Shown here piece after piece: positions 1-6,115 of a stretch of 8,623 nucleotides of DNA. Numbering within the stretch: position 1 is the first letter of the stretch; every line of letters starts with the position of its first letter. The notes under the pieces are model-generated. The model had not been told where the DNA came from. It did not search any database and saw nothing but the letters and a program-made list of their open reading frames with translations. The DNA comes from Pseudomonadota bacterium (GTDB taxonomy: Bacteria; Pseudomonadota; Alphaproteobacteria; Rhizobiales; Rhizobiaceae). The position numbers were made by a program, and so were the translations under genes. The stretch spans positions 1-8,623 of the forward strand of contig JAEYTV010000445.1 in NCBI GenBank assembly GCA_023433855.1. Reading direction: 5' to 3'.

Positions 1-2
1 CC

Positions 3-176
3 GCATCGCCTTCGTTACCAAGAAATGAGATCGCTGGGCCTGGTGTCACTCCGGATGTTCGGAACCCCGACGCCCCTGCTACCTTCGATCCCGACTTTCA
101 GACATATGTCGACAGCGGTCGCTCGAAACTAAATGCCATCGATCAATTGCTGGACGAGGAGCGTCTTTCCAAATGA
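3..176 (+). CDS. motC: MotC C-terminal end (partial, periplasmic motility protein)
   Basis: An open frame runs from the window edge to TGA at 174-176 and gives 57 residues ending in LLDEERLSK. The stretch is proline- and aspartate-rich early (around AGPGVTPDVRNPDAP) and then helical and charged (SGRSKLNAIDQLLDEERLSK). No diagnostic domain is visible in so short a tail. The identity rests on position: in rhizobia the gene directly upstream of fliK (formerly motD) is motC, whose periplasmic product works with MotB in the flagellar stator. The stop overlaps the fliK start as ATGA, a typical translational-coupling arrangement, and a GAGGAG at 156-161 inside this gene can serve as the fliK ribosome binding site. 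The 5' part lies outside the window, so the assignment is inference from synteny rather than from recognised sequence. Confidence 0.6.
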   Translation, partial: ASPSLPRNEIAGPGVTPDVRNPDAPATFDPDFQTYVDSGRSKLNAIDQLLDEERLSK

Positions 177-1600
177 TTACCGACATCTTGGGTGGCAAGA
201 CCGTGCCGGCTGACGCAGCCTCTCCGGCAAAACAGGGTATGGGGCGCCAGTCGGCCGATTCAAACGGTTTCTCGGACGCACTTTCCAACGTCGATCGCGA
301 CCCACCGCCCCGTGGCTCGCAGGATGCCGAAGGTGAAAACTCGCCCCAGGCCTCAACGTCCTCCGACCAAGGAGTAGATACGAGCGAACAGGTCAAACCC
401 AAGCCGATCATCGATATCAGGCCTGCATTGCTTCGCGACATACCCGGGGAGGTCAGGAGATCGTCACGGGAAACGGATGGGCCGTTGGCGGACGGCAGGA
501 GCGTAAGCGGCGCGGAACGACGGCTGCGAGACGCACTGTCGGCTGCCAAGGCGATTGTTCGTGAGGCTGACGGGGCCGCTGCAGCAATTGGACGGAGGCC
601 AGAGGACGATGAAATCGATCCGCGCGTCGACCTTTCCGTGCTTGAAGCCGACGATCAGAAGATCGCGGATGTCATCGCGCTTCTCGAAGGCAAGGATCAT
701 ACGCTGTCGGGCATGCAGCCGGCGCTGCAAAGGAACACGGTCACGCCTGACAAACGCAGCAGGCCGGCGGACCAGTCGGCGACAGAGAACACGCCCGCCG
801 AGCCGACGGGGCGTTTCCGGCTGGCGGACACCGGATCGGCAGAGCCGCTTTCGATGCCTTCCGATCTCGATGTGGAGGGTTCTGAAACGCGTCGGTACAG
901 GTTCGCCAATGCCAAGGGCGAGGGCCAGAGCCTCAGTATGGCTGTTGAGGGTGCCCGCAGTGACCGTCCGACTGTTGAATTCAAGTCTGGATCGGGCGGT
1001 TCAGCAGAAAATATAGCCGTACTGGATTCCCGCCGCTTCATCGGACTGGCGCCGAACTCCAACAGCGCCAATCTCACGGCGATGATGTCCGGCGACGCGG
1101 AATGGGCCGCCGCCATGCATCCTGCGTCGGCACTGACGAACGCCGCTGCCCACAGCAGTACGGGTTCTGTCGTCAACATGCTAAAACTGCAGATGAACCC
1201 GCACGATCTGGGCATGGTCACCGCGACGCTGCGTCTGCAGGGAGAGCAGCTTAACGTCCATCTGACGGTAGAGACGCGCGCGGCCTACAGGCAGCTCAGC
1301 GAAGACGGCGGGAGCATAGTGGACGCTCTGCGTGCCCAGGGTTTTGCCGTTGACCAGGTAAGCATCAGTATTGCCTCTGCCGCCGATACAGACACCAACA
1401 ACCGACAACAGTCGCAGGCCGGCCAGTCTGGCCAACAGTCTGCCGCCGAGGAGGGACGGCAGGAGAATGCCGCCGGCCGCCGGCAGGATCAGACGCGCCA
1501 TGACGCGGATCAGGGCGTGAGGGACGGAAATGACTTGCTATCAGACAATGCGCCCGCTGTTTCTGCTGGTAATGCTCGCCCTGGCCAACTCTACCTGTGA
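173..1600 (+). CDS. fliK: Flagellar hook-length control protein FliK (rhizobial MotD)
   Basis: The 475-residue product has two parts. Residues 1 to about 335 are low-complexity, rich in Ser, Asp, Arg, Gly and Ala, and without predicted membrane segments, as expected for the flexible ruler and secretion part of FliK. Residues about 336-400 match the C-terminal flagellar hook domain: MLKLQMNPHDLGMVTATL corresponds to the family's L-L-P-x-x-L-G-x-V core, followed by VHLTVETRAAYRQL and DALRAQGFAVDQVSISI. A polar Gln/Arg/Asp-rich tail (about 405-460) follows. FliK is exported during hook assembly, senses hook length and switches the export apparatus from hook to filament substrates through FlhB. 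In rhizobia this gene was long annotated as motD. The start overlaps the upstream stop (ATGA, 173-176) with GAGGAG 11 nt ahead. The 3' end overlaps the transglycosylase gene by 71 nt. Confidence 0.9.
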   Translation: MITDILGGKTVPADAASPAKQGMGRQSADSNGFSDALSNVDRDPPPRGSQDAEGENSPQASTSSDQGVDTSEQVKPKPIIDIRPALLRDIPGEVRRSSRETDGPLADGRSVSGAERRLRDALSAAKAIVREADGAAAAIGRRPEDDEIDPRVDLSVLEADDQKIADVIALLEGKDHTLSGMQPALQRNTVTPDKRSRPADQSATENTPAEPTGRFRLADTGSAEPLSMPSDLDVEGSETRRYRFANAKGEGQSLSMAVEGARSDRPTVEFKSGSGGSAENIAVLDSRRFIGLAPNSNSANLTAMMSGDAEWAAAMHPASALTNAAAHSSTGSVVNMLKLQMNPHDLGMVTATLRLQGEQLNVHLTVETRAAYRQLSEDGGSIVDALRAQGFAVDQVSISIASAADTDTNNRQQSQAGQSGQQSAAEEGRQENAAGRRQDQTRHDADQGVRDGNDLLSDNAPAVSAGNARPGQLYL

Positions 1601-2225
1601 TGCGGTCGCAGGCTCCCTCTTCAGTTCGGGAGGATGGGGTGTCTCGGGCGGCGAGGCGGTGAAGGCGCCGGCCACGACTGCGCCGAAGCAGAGGGCGGCC
1701 CCCACTGGTCGGGCGCCCGCGGGCTCCGGGATCTGTGAAAGGGAAATACAGGGTGCGGCTGCCAAATATGGTGTCCCCGAGGGTATCCTCTACTCTGTCG
1801 GCTTGACCGAGACGGGGCGTAAGGGAAGCCTTAGCCCCTATGCAATGAACGTTGAAGGAAAGGCCTATTTCCCCGACTCTCAGCAGGCGGCGATCAGTCA
1901 ATTCTACGCCGCCCGGAAGGCGGGTATGAAGCTCATCGACGTCGGCTGCATGCAGATCAATCACCACTTCCACGGGGAAAATTTCTCCTCTCCCGAAGAA
2001 ATGTTTGATCCCAGGCGCAACGTCGAATATGCGGCGAAGTTCCTTCGCAACCTTCATGATCGGCATGAGACGTGGACGATGGCGGTAGCCCGATACCACG
2101 CAGGGCCCAACAATGATCCCGCACAGAAACGTTATGTGTGTCGGGTGATCACCAATCTCGTTGCTTCCGGCTACGGGCAGTGGACATCGAACGCGTCCAG
2201 ATTTTGCAGTACGCCTGCAACCTAA
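1530..2225 (+). CDS. Secreted SLT-type lytic transglycosylase, probably flagellar
   Basis: The 231-residue product starts with a signal peptide: a charged N-terminus (MTCYQTMR), a hydrophobic core PLFLLVMLALA, and a likely signal peptidase I site after AVA (residues 25-27). A Ser/Gly/Pro/Ala-rich linker (about 28-66) leads to a lysozyme-like transglycosylase domain (about 68-195). That domain shows GVPEGILYSVGLTETG with probable catalytic Glu94, the DVGCMQIN motif (137-144) and ARYHAG (187-192), equivalent to the AYNAG motif of SLT enzymes. Such enzymes cleave the MurNAc-GlcNAc bond to form 1,6-anhydro-MurNAc. Between fliK and the flagellar regulator, the likely role is local cell-wall opening for the rod; alphaproteobacterial FlgJ proteins usually lack a muramidase domain. 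ATG 1530 has GAGGG at 1519-1523 six bases ahead. The in-frame ATG at 1548 lacks a good ribosome site but would still leave a signal peptide. The four cysteines left in the mature protein (69, 140, 204, 226) could form disulfides. Confidence 0.85.
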   Translation: MTCYQTMRPLFLLVMLALANSTCDAVAGSLFSSGGWGVSGGEAVKAPATTAPKQRAAPTGRAPAGSGICEREIQGAAAKYGVPEGILYSVGLTETGRKGSLSPYAMNVEGKAYFPDSQQAAISQFYAARKAGMKLIDVGCMQINHHFHGENFSSPEEMFDPRRNVEYAAKFLRNLHDRHETWTMAVARYHAGPNNDPAQKRYVCRVITNLVASGYGQWTSNASRFCSTPAT

Positions 2226-2231
2226 GGTCGC

Positions 2232-2275
2232 AATCGCCGGCCGCAAGAATCGCATGATTGCATCGCTCGGCGATT
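2232..2275. repeat. Inverted repeat after the transglycosylase gene
   Basis: AATCGCCG at 2232-2239 is perfectly complementary to CGGCGATT at 2268-2275, with 28 nt between. A second, competing pairing is possible between GCAATC (2230-2235) and GATTGC (2256-2261). The two stems share bases and cannot form together. There is no T-run after the 3' arm, so this is not a standard intrinsic terminator. It may stabilise the end of the upstream transcript, or be a protein site or chance. Confidence 0.4.
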
Positions 2276-2389
2276 ATGGCGAAAGTGGCAAGGCAAGCGA
2301 ACAATGAGCGAGCCGTTAATTTTTCCACTGAAGATTTGTGCCACCTATCCCGATTGCCACTACATCTAGTGCAAATCGCGAGCCAGTCC

Positions 2390-2418
2390 TTAATCAACTG
2401 TTAATTTGTTTGGTTAAC
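2390..2418 (+). promoter_or_regulatory. CtrA-type binding box upstream of rem
   Basis: TTAATCAACTGTTAAT contains TTAA at 2390-2393 and TTAA at 2401-2404 separated by exactly 7 nt. This is the full CtrA consensus TTAA-N7-TTAA known from Caulobacter and shared by Rhizobiales. A third half-site, TTAAC, follows at 2414-2418. TTAA is rare in this GC-rich window, so a precise two-half-site arrangement about 95 nt ahead of a flagellar regulator start is unlikely to be random. CtrA is the cell-cycle response regulator that governs flagellar and division genes in alphaproteobacteria. Binding here is inferred from the motif only. Confidence 0.6.
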
Positions 2419-2458
2419 TTCATACAGCTTGTGCCGGATTCCGCCGATTCGTACCCAT
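2399..2458 (+). promoter_or_regulatory. Candidate rem promoter (two alternatives)
   Basis: Two weak sigma-70-like arrangements can be read. In the first, TGTTAA (2399-2404) and CATACA (2421-2426) are 16 nt apart, so the right half of the CtrA box would overlap the -35, as in many CtrA-activated promoters. In the second, CTTGTG (2428-2433) and TACCCAT (2452-2458) are 18 nt apart, with a -35 closer to the rhizobial consensus CTTGAC. Neither is strong, as expected for an activator-dependent promoter, and the transcription start cannot be decided by eye. Confidence 0.3.
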
Positions 2459-2486
2459 AAGCCCACAGAGGCACCACAACTGATTC
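2437..2486. promoter_or_regulatory. Cluster of three GANTC (CcrM-type) methylation sites in rem leader
   Basis: GATTC occurs at 2437-2441, 2446-2450 and 2482-2486, and a fourth GANTC (GAATC) lies at 2247-2251. Scanning the window by eye finds roughly 20 GANTC sites in all, about one per 430 nt, so three within 50 nt is a local excess. GANTC is the target of the cell-cycle methyltransferase CcrM in alphaproteobacteria, and its methylation state can affect promoters. The last site touches the rem ribosome site. Confidence 0.5.
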
Positions 2487-2498
2487 GGAGGCGGACGA

Positions 2499-3170
2499 AT
2501 GATCGTAGTGGTTGATGAGCGAGAGCTCGTTAAAGATGGCTACACTTCTCTTTTTGGACGGGAGGGAATTCCCTCGACCGGCTTTGATCCGAAGGAATTC
2601 GGAGAATGGGTGAATACGGCGGCGGATGCGGACATCGCTGCCGTCGAAGCGTTCCTGATAGGTCAGGGCGACCGGGCGCTTGATTTGCCCCGGGCGATCC
2701 GGGACCGCTCGATGGCGCCGGTGATCGCGGTCAGTGATCAGCCCTCGCTGGAAGCAACGTTGGCGTTCTTCGACAGCGGCGTCGACGATGTCGTCAGGAA
2801 GCCGGTCCACCCGCGAGAGATCCTGGCGCGGGCGGCGGCGATCCGTCGTCGCTTGAAGGCGATTGCGAATTTCACCGATGTCGGCTCGATACGTGTCTTC
2901 TCCGACGGTCGTGACCCGGAGATAGACGGCGACGTATTTCCGCTGCCGCGGCGCGAGCGGCGCATCCTGGAATACCTCGTCGCGAACCGCGGTCGCCGCG
3001 TCTCCAAGACCCAGATCTTCAATGCCATCTACGGTATCTTCGACGAGGAAGTCGAAGAGAATGTGGTCGAGAGCCACATCAGCAAGCTGCGCAAGAAGCT
3101 TCGCAAGAAGCTGGGCTTCGATCCCGTCGATTCCAAGCGGTTCCTTGGCTACTGCATCGACTGGAGCTGA
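2499..3170 (+). CDS. rem: Flagellar master regulator Rem/FtcR, OmpR-family
   Basis: The 223-residue protein has an N-terminal receiver-like domain (about 1-118) and a C-terminal OmpR/PhoB-type winged-helix DNA-binding domain (about 125-223). The latter is recognised from [33 protein letters not shown] and the recognition-helix segment [17 protein letters not shown]. The receiver keeps the acidic pair D6/E7, S79 and the K101-P102 pair. At the end of the third strand ([10 protein letters not shown]), however, residue 50 is Glu where the phosphorylated Asp normally sits, so the protein may work without a sensor kinase. Length, architecture and position just upstream of flgE match Rem of Sinorhizobium meliloti and FtcR of Brucella, activators of flagellar genes in the swimming cascade. 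GGAGG at 2487-2491 lies seven bases before the ATG. The regulatory sites upstream suggest cell-cycle input. No partner kinase gene is present. Confidence 0.92.
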   Translation: MIVVVDERELVKDGYTSLFGREGIPSTGFDPKEFGEWVNTAADADIAAVEAFLIGQGDRALDLPRAIRDRSMAPVIAVSDQPSLEATLAFFDSGVDDVVRKPVHPREILARAAAIRRRLKAIANFTDVGSIRVFSDGRDPEIDGDVFPLPRRERRILEYLVANRGRRVSKTQIFNAIYGIFDEEVEENVVESHISKLRKKLRKKLGFDPVDSKRFLGYCIDWS

Positions 3171-3273
3171 CTTTCGGCAGGGCCTTGCCGCCTGATCGCA
3201 CACCGATCCTGCAGCACAGCTTCACGCAAGGCCCGCCACCTACACTCTCCAGCGAATAGAACGGAGATTTCCC
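3171..3273 (+). promoter_or_regulatory. flgE upstream region, probable promoter
   Basis: This is a 103-nt gap between rem and flgE. TACACT at 3241-3246 is a plausible -10 element. The upstream AGCTTCAC (3218-3225) could hold a poor -35, consistent with a promoter that needs an activator such as Rem. GGAG at 3263-3266 is the flgE ribosome site, seven bases from the ATG. A short inverted repeat (CGGCA 3175-3179 with TGCCG 3186-3190) lies right after the rem stop. Because rem and downstream flagellar genes are expected to be expressed at different levels, an own promoter for flgE is likely, but the boxes are weak by eye. Confidence 0.35.
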
Positions 3274-4572
3274 ATGAGCATTTTCGGCACGATGAAGACC
3301 GCCGTCTCTGGTATGAATGCCCAGGCCAATCGCCTCGGCACAGTCGGTGACAACATCGCCAACTCCAGCACGGTGGGTTACAAGCGGGCCTCCACGGCAT
3401 TCTCCTCGCTGGTTCTTCCTTCCACCCAGGGTTCCTATTCGTCAGGCGGCGTGGAAACCAACGTCCGGTACAGCATCTCCGAACAGGGCGGCATCCAGTA
3501 CACGACGTCGAATACGGACCTTGCCATCCAAGGGGAAGGCTTTTTCATCGTCAGCGATCAGAACGGCTCCCCCTATCTGACCCGCGCTGGCGCGTTCCAG
3601 AAGGACGCAAACGGTTATCTCGTCAATACCGCTGGCTATCAGCTCATGGGCTACCCCTACGGCTCGAATCCTCCGGCCGCGGTCGTCAACGGCTTCAATG
3701 GCCTTGAGGCAGTCAACATCAACGACTTCGGTCTGGTGTCGTCCCCGTCGAGACAGGGCAGTTTTCCTGCCAACCTCGACAAGAGAACGGCAACTGTTCC
3801 CGCGGGAACCCGCCCGAGTGATAACGACGCGAACAGCGTCATTGGCAACAAGAGCTCGCTCACGGCTTATGACCACGCCGGCGCCAAGGTGCTTTACGAC
3901 TTCTACTATACGAAGACCGGAACAAGCCCGGATGCCTGGGAGGTTACAGTTTACCGTCAGGACGAGTCCACGAATGGCGGCTTCCCTTACCTCGGTTCCG
4001 ACGGCACTGCCGCGACTGCTATCACGAACACTGTCACGCTGACGTTCGATCCGAACACAAACAAGTTGGCAGCTGGCTCACCGACTGAAATCGTGATTAC
4101 CGATGGAACCGACGGCGCTATCCCGGCGCAGGCGATCACCATCGATCTGTCCGATATGACGCAGTTCGCAAGCAACTTCACGCCCGGCAAGGGCATCATC
4201 GACGGCAATGCACCGAGCCCGATCACCGACGTCGAGATCGGTGGAGATGGTCTCGTTACGGCCGTTTATCAGGACGGCGGCCGCCGCCCGATCTATCAGA
4301 TCGCGCTGGCGACGGTTCCTGCTATCGACAAGATGCTGCCCCAAAATGGCAACGTCTACCTGCCGACCAACGATTCGGGGGTCGTCACGATCGGCTTCCC
4401 GCAGAGCGGCGTTTTCGGCCAGGTTTATTCAGGTGCGCTTGAAAGTTCCAACGTCGATATCGCAGGCGAACTGACCGAGATGATCGAGTCCCAGCGCGTC
4501 TACACGGCAAACTCCAAGGTCTTCCAGACCGGCTCCGACCTGATGGACGTTCTCATCAACCTGAAGAGATAG
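3274..4572 (+). CDS. flgE: Flagellar hook protein FlgE
   Basis: This 432-residue protein polymerises into the hook, the universal joint between rod and filament; subunits are exported through the flagellar type III apparatus and inserted under the FlgD cap. The N-terminal segment MSIFGTMKTAVSGMNAQANR with DNIANSSTVGYKR (about residues 26-38) is the rod/hook family signature. The QGEGFFIV motif and the following LTRAGAFQKDANGYLVNTAGYQLMGYP are typical of the D1-proximal region. The C-terminus GALESSNVDIAGELTEMIESQRVYTANSKVFQTGSDLMDVLINLKR (from about residue 387) is the conserved heptad-rich D0 helix that pairs with the N-terminus. The middle (about 140-340), Thr/Asp/Gly-rich, is the variable surface-exposed domain. 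Length is usual for rhizobial FlgE. It starts at ATG 3274 with GGAG seven bases ahead, and flgK follows after 44 nt. Confidence 0.97.
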   Translation: MSIFGTMKTAVSGMNAQANRLGTVGDNIANSSTVGYKRASTAFSSLVLPSTQGSYSSGGVETNVRYSISEQGGIQYTTSNTDLAIQGEGFFIVSDQNGSPYLTRAGAFQKDANGYLVNTAGYQLMGYPYGSNPPAAVVNGFNGLEAVNINDFGLVSSPSRQGSFPANLDKRTATVPAGTRPSDNDANSVIGNKSSLTAYDHAGAKVLYDFYYTKTGTSPDAWEVTVYRQDESTNGGFPYLGSDGTAATAITNTVTLTFDPNTNKLAAGSPTEIVITDGTDGAIPAQAITIDLSDMTQFASNFTPGKGIIDGNAPSPITDVEIGGDGLVTAVYQDGGRRPIYQIALATVPAIDKMLPQNGNVYLPTNDSGVVTIGFPQSGVFGQVYSGALESSNVDIAGELTEMIESQRVYTANSKVFQTGSDLMDVLINLKR

Positions 4573-4616
4573 TCGACGGACAATCGAGAGAATTAGTCGC
4601 AAGAGGTCAGTAATAC

Positions 4617-6113
4617 ATGTCGCTCGCATCAGCATTGTCTACGGCGCAGTCAATCTTCACCAACACCGGTACCCAGGCTTCGGTGGTGTCGAAGAACCTC
4701 GCCAATGCGCAGAACCCGGATTATGTCCGCCGTTCGGCGACAATCGTGACAGGCGGTAACGGGGCGATCATCGGCGATATCGTACGCGCCACCAATGCCC
4801 CGCTTCTGCGGCAGACGATCGAAAGCACCTCGGCTGCGAGTGGCCAGCGGGCGCTGCTCAGCGGGCTTCAGGAAATCAAGAACCTGATGGGAGGCAACGA
4901 CAACGAGCTCTCTCCCGCGAAACTGATCACCGCCTTCCGCAACAGCCTCGACGCCTTCGCATCGAAGGTGAACGACACTGGCCTTGGTATGGCGGTGATC
5001 TCCGGCGCCCAGGACCTCGCTTCCGGCCTCAACACGGCGGCAAATAAGCTTCAGGCGATCCGCAAGGACGCGGACGATCAGATCAAGCAGAACGTTGACC
5101 AGCTGAACGCCCTGCTTTCGAAGTTCGAGGAGGTCAACAACCAGGTCAAGAACGCAACTGCAAGCGGCGCCGATCCCAATGACGCGCTCGACGAGCGTGA
5201 CGGTCTGGTCAAGAAGATTTCCGAAATCGTCGGGGTCACGTCCTATGTCCGCGGTGATAACGACATGGTGCTCTACACCTCGGATGGCGTGACACTGTTC
5301 GAAGCTGTTCCGCGACATGTCAAATTCCAGCCGACGGCCGCTTTCGACGCGGCAACCGTTGGCAGTGGTGTCTATATCGACGGCGTGGCCGTGAAGGCGG
5401 GTGAGGCCGCTAACACGTCTGCCAAGGGTTCTCTCCAGGCATTCATGCAGCTCCGCGACACCGTCGCCCCCACATTCCAGAGCCAGTTGGACGAGATCGC
5501 CCGCGGCCTCATCACGGCCTTCGCCGAAACGGGTCCGCTCGGCACGCTCACGCCGCGGCCTGGCCTCTTTACCTACAAGGATACCGCAGGCGTCCCGCAG
5601 ATCACCATTCCGGCGGCGGGCACTGTCGTCGCGGGGCTCGCCTCGCGCATCTTTGTCAACCCTGTGGTGGTTCCACCTGCCGGCACCCCCGACAAGCTGC
5701 GGGACGGCGGTATCTATGACGACGATGGCGACCCTCTGACGGCCTCGCCATATCTGGTCAATACCGGAGGCGGCAGCAGCTACGGCGATCTTCTGGACAA
5801 GTATAACGAAAATCTCGAAGGACCGATGGCCTTCGATCCGAGCACGCAGATTGCGGACGCACCGGATCTTCTCTCCTTCGCATCCGATTCCATGGGGTGG
5901 CTGGAGCAGCTCCGCAGCACTGCGACGTCCTCGGACGAAGTCAAGACCGCGATGCTGACCCGCACCCTCGAAGCCTATTCGAGCATCACAGGGGTAAGCC
6001 TAGACGAGGAACTGTCACTCCTTCTGGATATCGAGCAATCCTACAAGGCGGCTACCAAGCTGATGGCGACAGTCGACGAGATGATGCGGGCCCTCCTGGA
6101 TATCGCGAGCTGA
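4617..6113 (+). CDS. flgK: Hook-filament junction protein FlgK (HAP1)
   Basis: The 498-residue protein is the first hook-associated protein, sitting between hook and FlgL. The N-terminus MSLASALSTAQSIFTNTGTQ followed by SKNLANAQNPDYVRR carries the family's N-terminal helix and ANxxxPxYVRR-type signature. DALDERDGLVKKISEIVGV (LDERD at residues 191-195) is the highly conserved central motif. The C-terminal region ITGVSLDEELSLLLDIEQSYKAATKLMATVDEMMRALLDI (GVSLDEE from residue 459) is the classic HAP1 end that packs with the N-terminal helix. The middle (about 230-410) is variable. The ribosome site AAGAGG (4601-4606) lies ten bases before the ATG. flgL begins two bases after the stop, so the two junction proteins are translationally coupled, fitting their consecutive and stoichiometric use. 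Confidence 0.97.
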   Translation: MSLASALSTAQSIFTNTGTQASVVSKNLANAQNPDYVRRSATIVTGGNGAIIGDIVRATNAPLLRQTIESTSAASGQRALLSGLQEIKNLMGGNDNELSPAKLITAFRNSLDAFASKVNDTGLGMAVISGAQDLASGLNTAANKLQAIRKDADDQIKQNVDQLNALLSKFEEVNNQVKNATASGADPNDALDERDGLVKKISEIVGVTSYVRGDNDMVLYTSDGVTLFEAVPRHVKFQPTAAFDAATVGSGVYIDGVAVKAGEAANTSAKGSLQAFMQLRDTVAPTFQSQLDEIARGLITAFAETGPLGTLTPRPGLFTYKDTAGVPQITIPAAGTVVAGLASRIFVNPVVVPPAGTPDKLRDGGIYDDDGDPLTASPYLVNTGGGSSYGDLLDKYNENLEGPMAFDPSTQIADAPDLLSFASDSMGWLEQLRSTATSSDEVKTAMLTRTLEAYSSITGVSLDEELSLLLDIEQSYKAATKLMATVDEMMRALLDIAS

Positions 6114-6115
6114 TC

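Larger units (their letters stand above)
2226..2498. other. Intergenic region upstream of rem
   Basis: This 273-nt stretch is the longest non-coding segment of the window and is visibly more AT-rich than its surroundings between about 2310 and 2420. No open frame with a ribosome site or recognisable product is seen in it. It contains a perfect 8-bp inverted repeat just after the transglycosylase stop, a CtrA-type TTAA-N7-TTAA box at 2390-2404, a further TTAAC at 2414-2418, and four GANTC sites (2247-2251, 2437-2441, 2446-2450, 2482-2486), three of them packed in the last 65 nt. The rem ribosome site GGAGG (2487-2491) directly abuts the last GANTC. The layout is that of a regulated promoter driving rem separately from the upstream fliK-transglycosylase unit. 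No tRNA or classical riboswitch is recognisable. Confidence 0.7.

Noticed and set aside
1587..1598. Lipobox-like NSTC near the transglycosylase signal peptide (Cys23)
   Set aside because: Asn at the -3 position and no Leu/Ala/Gly pattern before the Cys; the AVA site at residues 25-27 is a better signal peptidase I match.
1365..2255. 296-codon open frame on the minus strand opposite the transglycosylase and fliK end
   Set aside because: It lies antisense to a well-supported gene, its translation is Arg/Pro/Gly-rich without a recognisable domain, and it has no clear ribosome site. Long antisense frames are expected in GC-rich coding DNA.
3175..3190. Hairpin CGGCA/TGCCG after the rem stop as an intrinsic terminator
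   Set aside because: The stem has only five base pairs with a six-base loop and is followed by CCTGATCGCA rather than a T-run.
2394..3203. 269-codon open frame on the minus strand opposite rem
   Set aside because: It is antisense to the clear Rem reading frame, with a composition typical of a shadow frame (Arg, Asp, Ala) and no domain signature.
4650..5318. 222-codon minus-strand frame inside flgK
   Set aside because: It overlaps the conserved N-terminal half of FlgK and its translation shows no family features.
5897..6115. Upstream extension of flgL within flgK
   Set aside because: The extra 73 codons overlap flgK out of frame and are Arg/Pro/His-rich; FlgL proteins start at the MKTSF-type helix, encoded from 6116.
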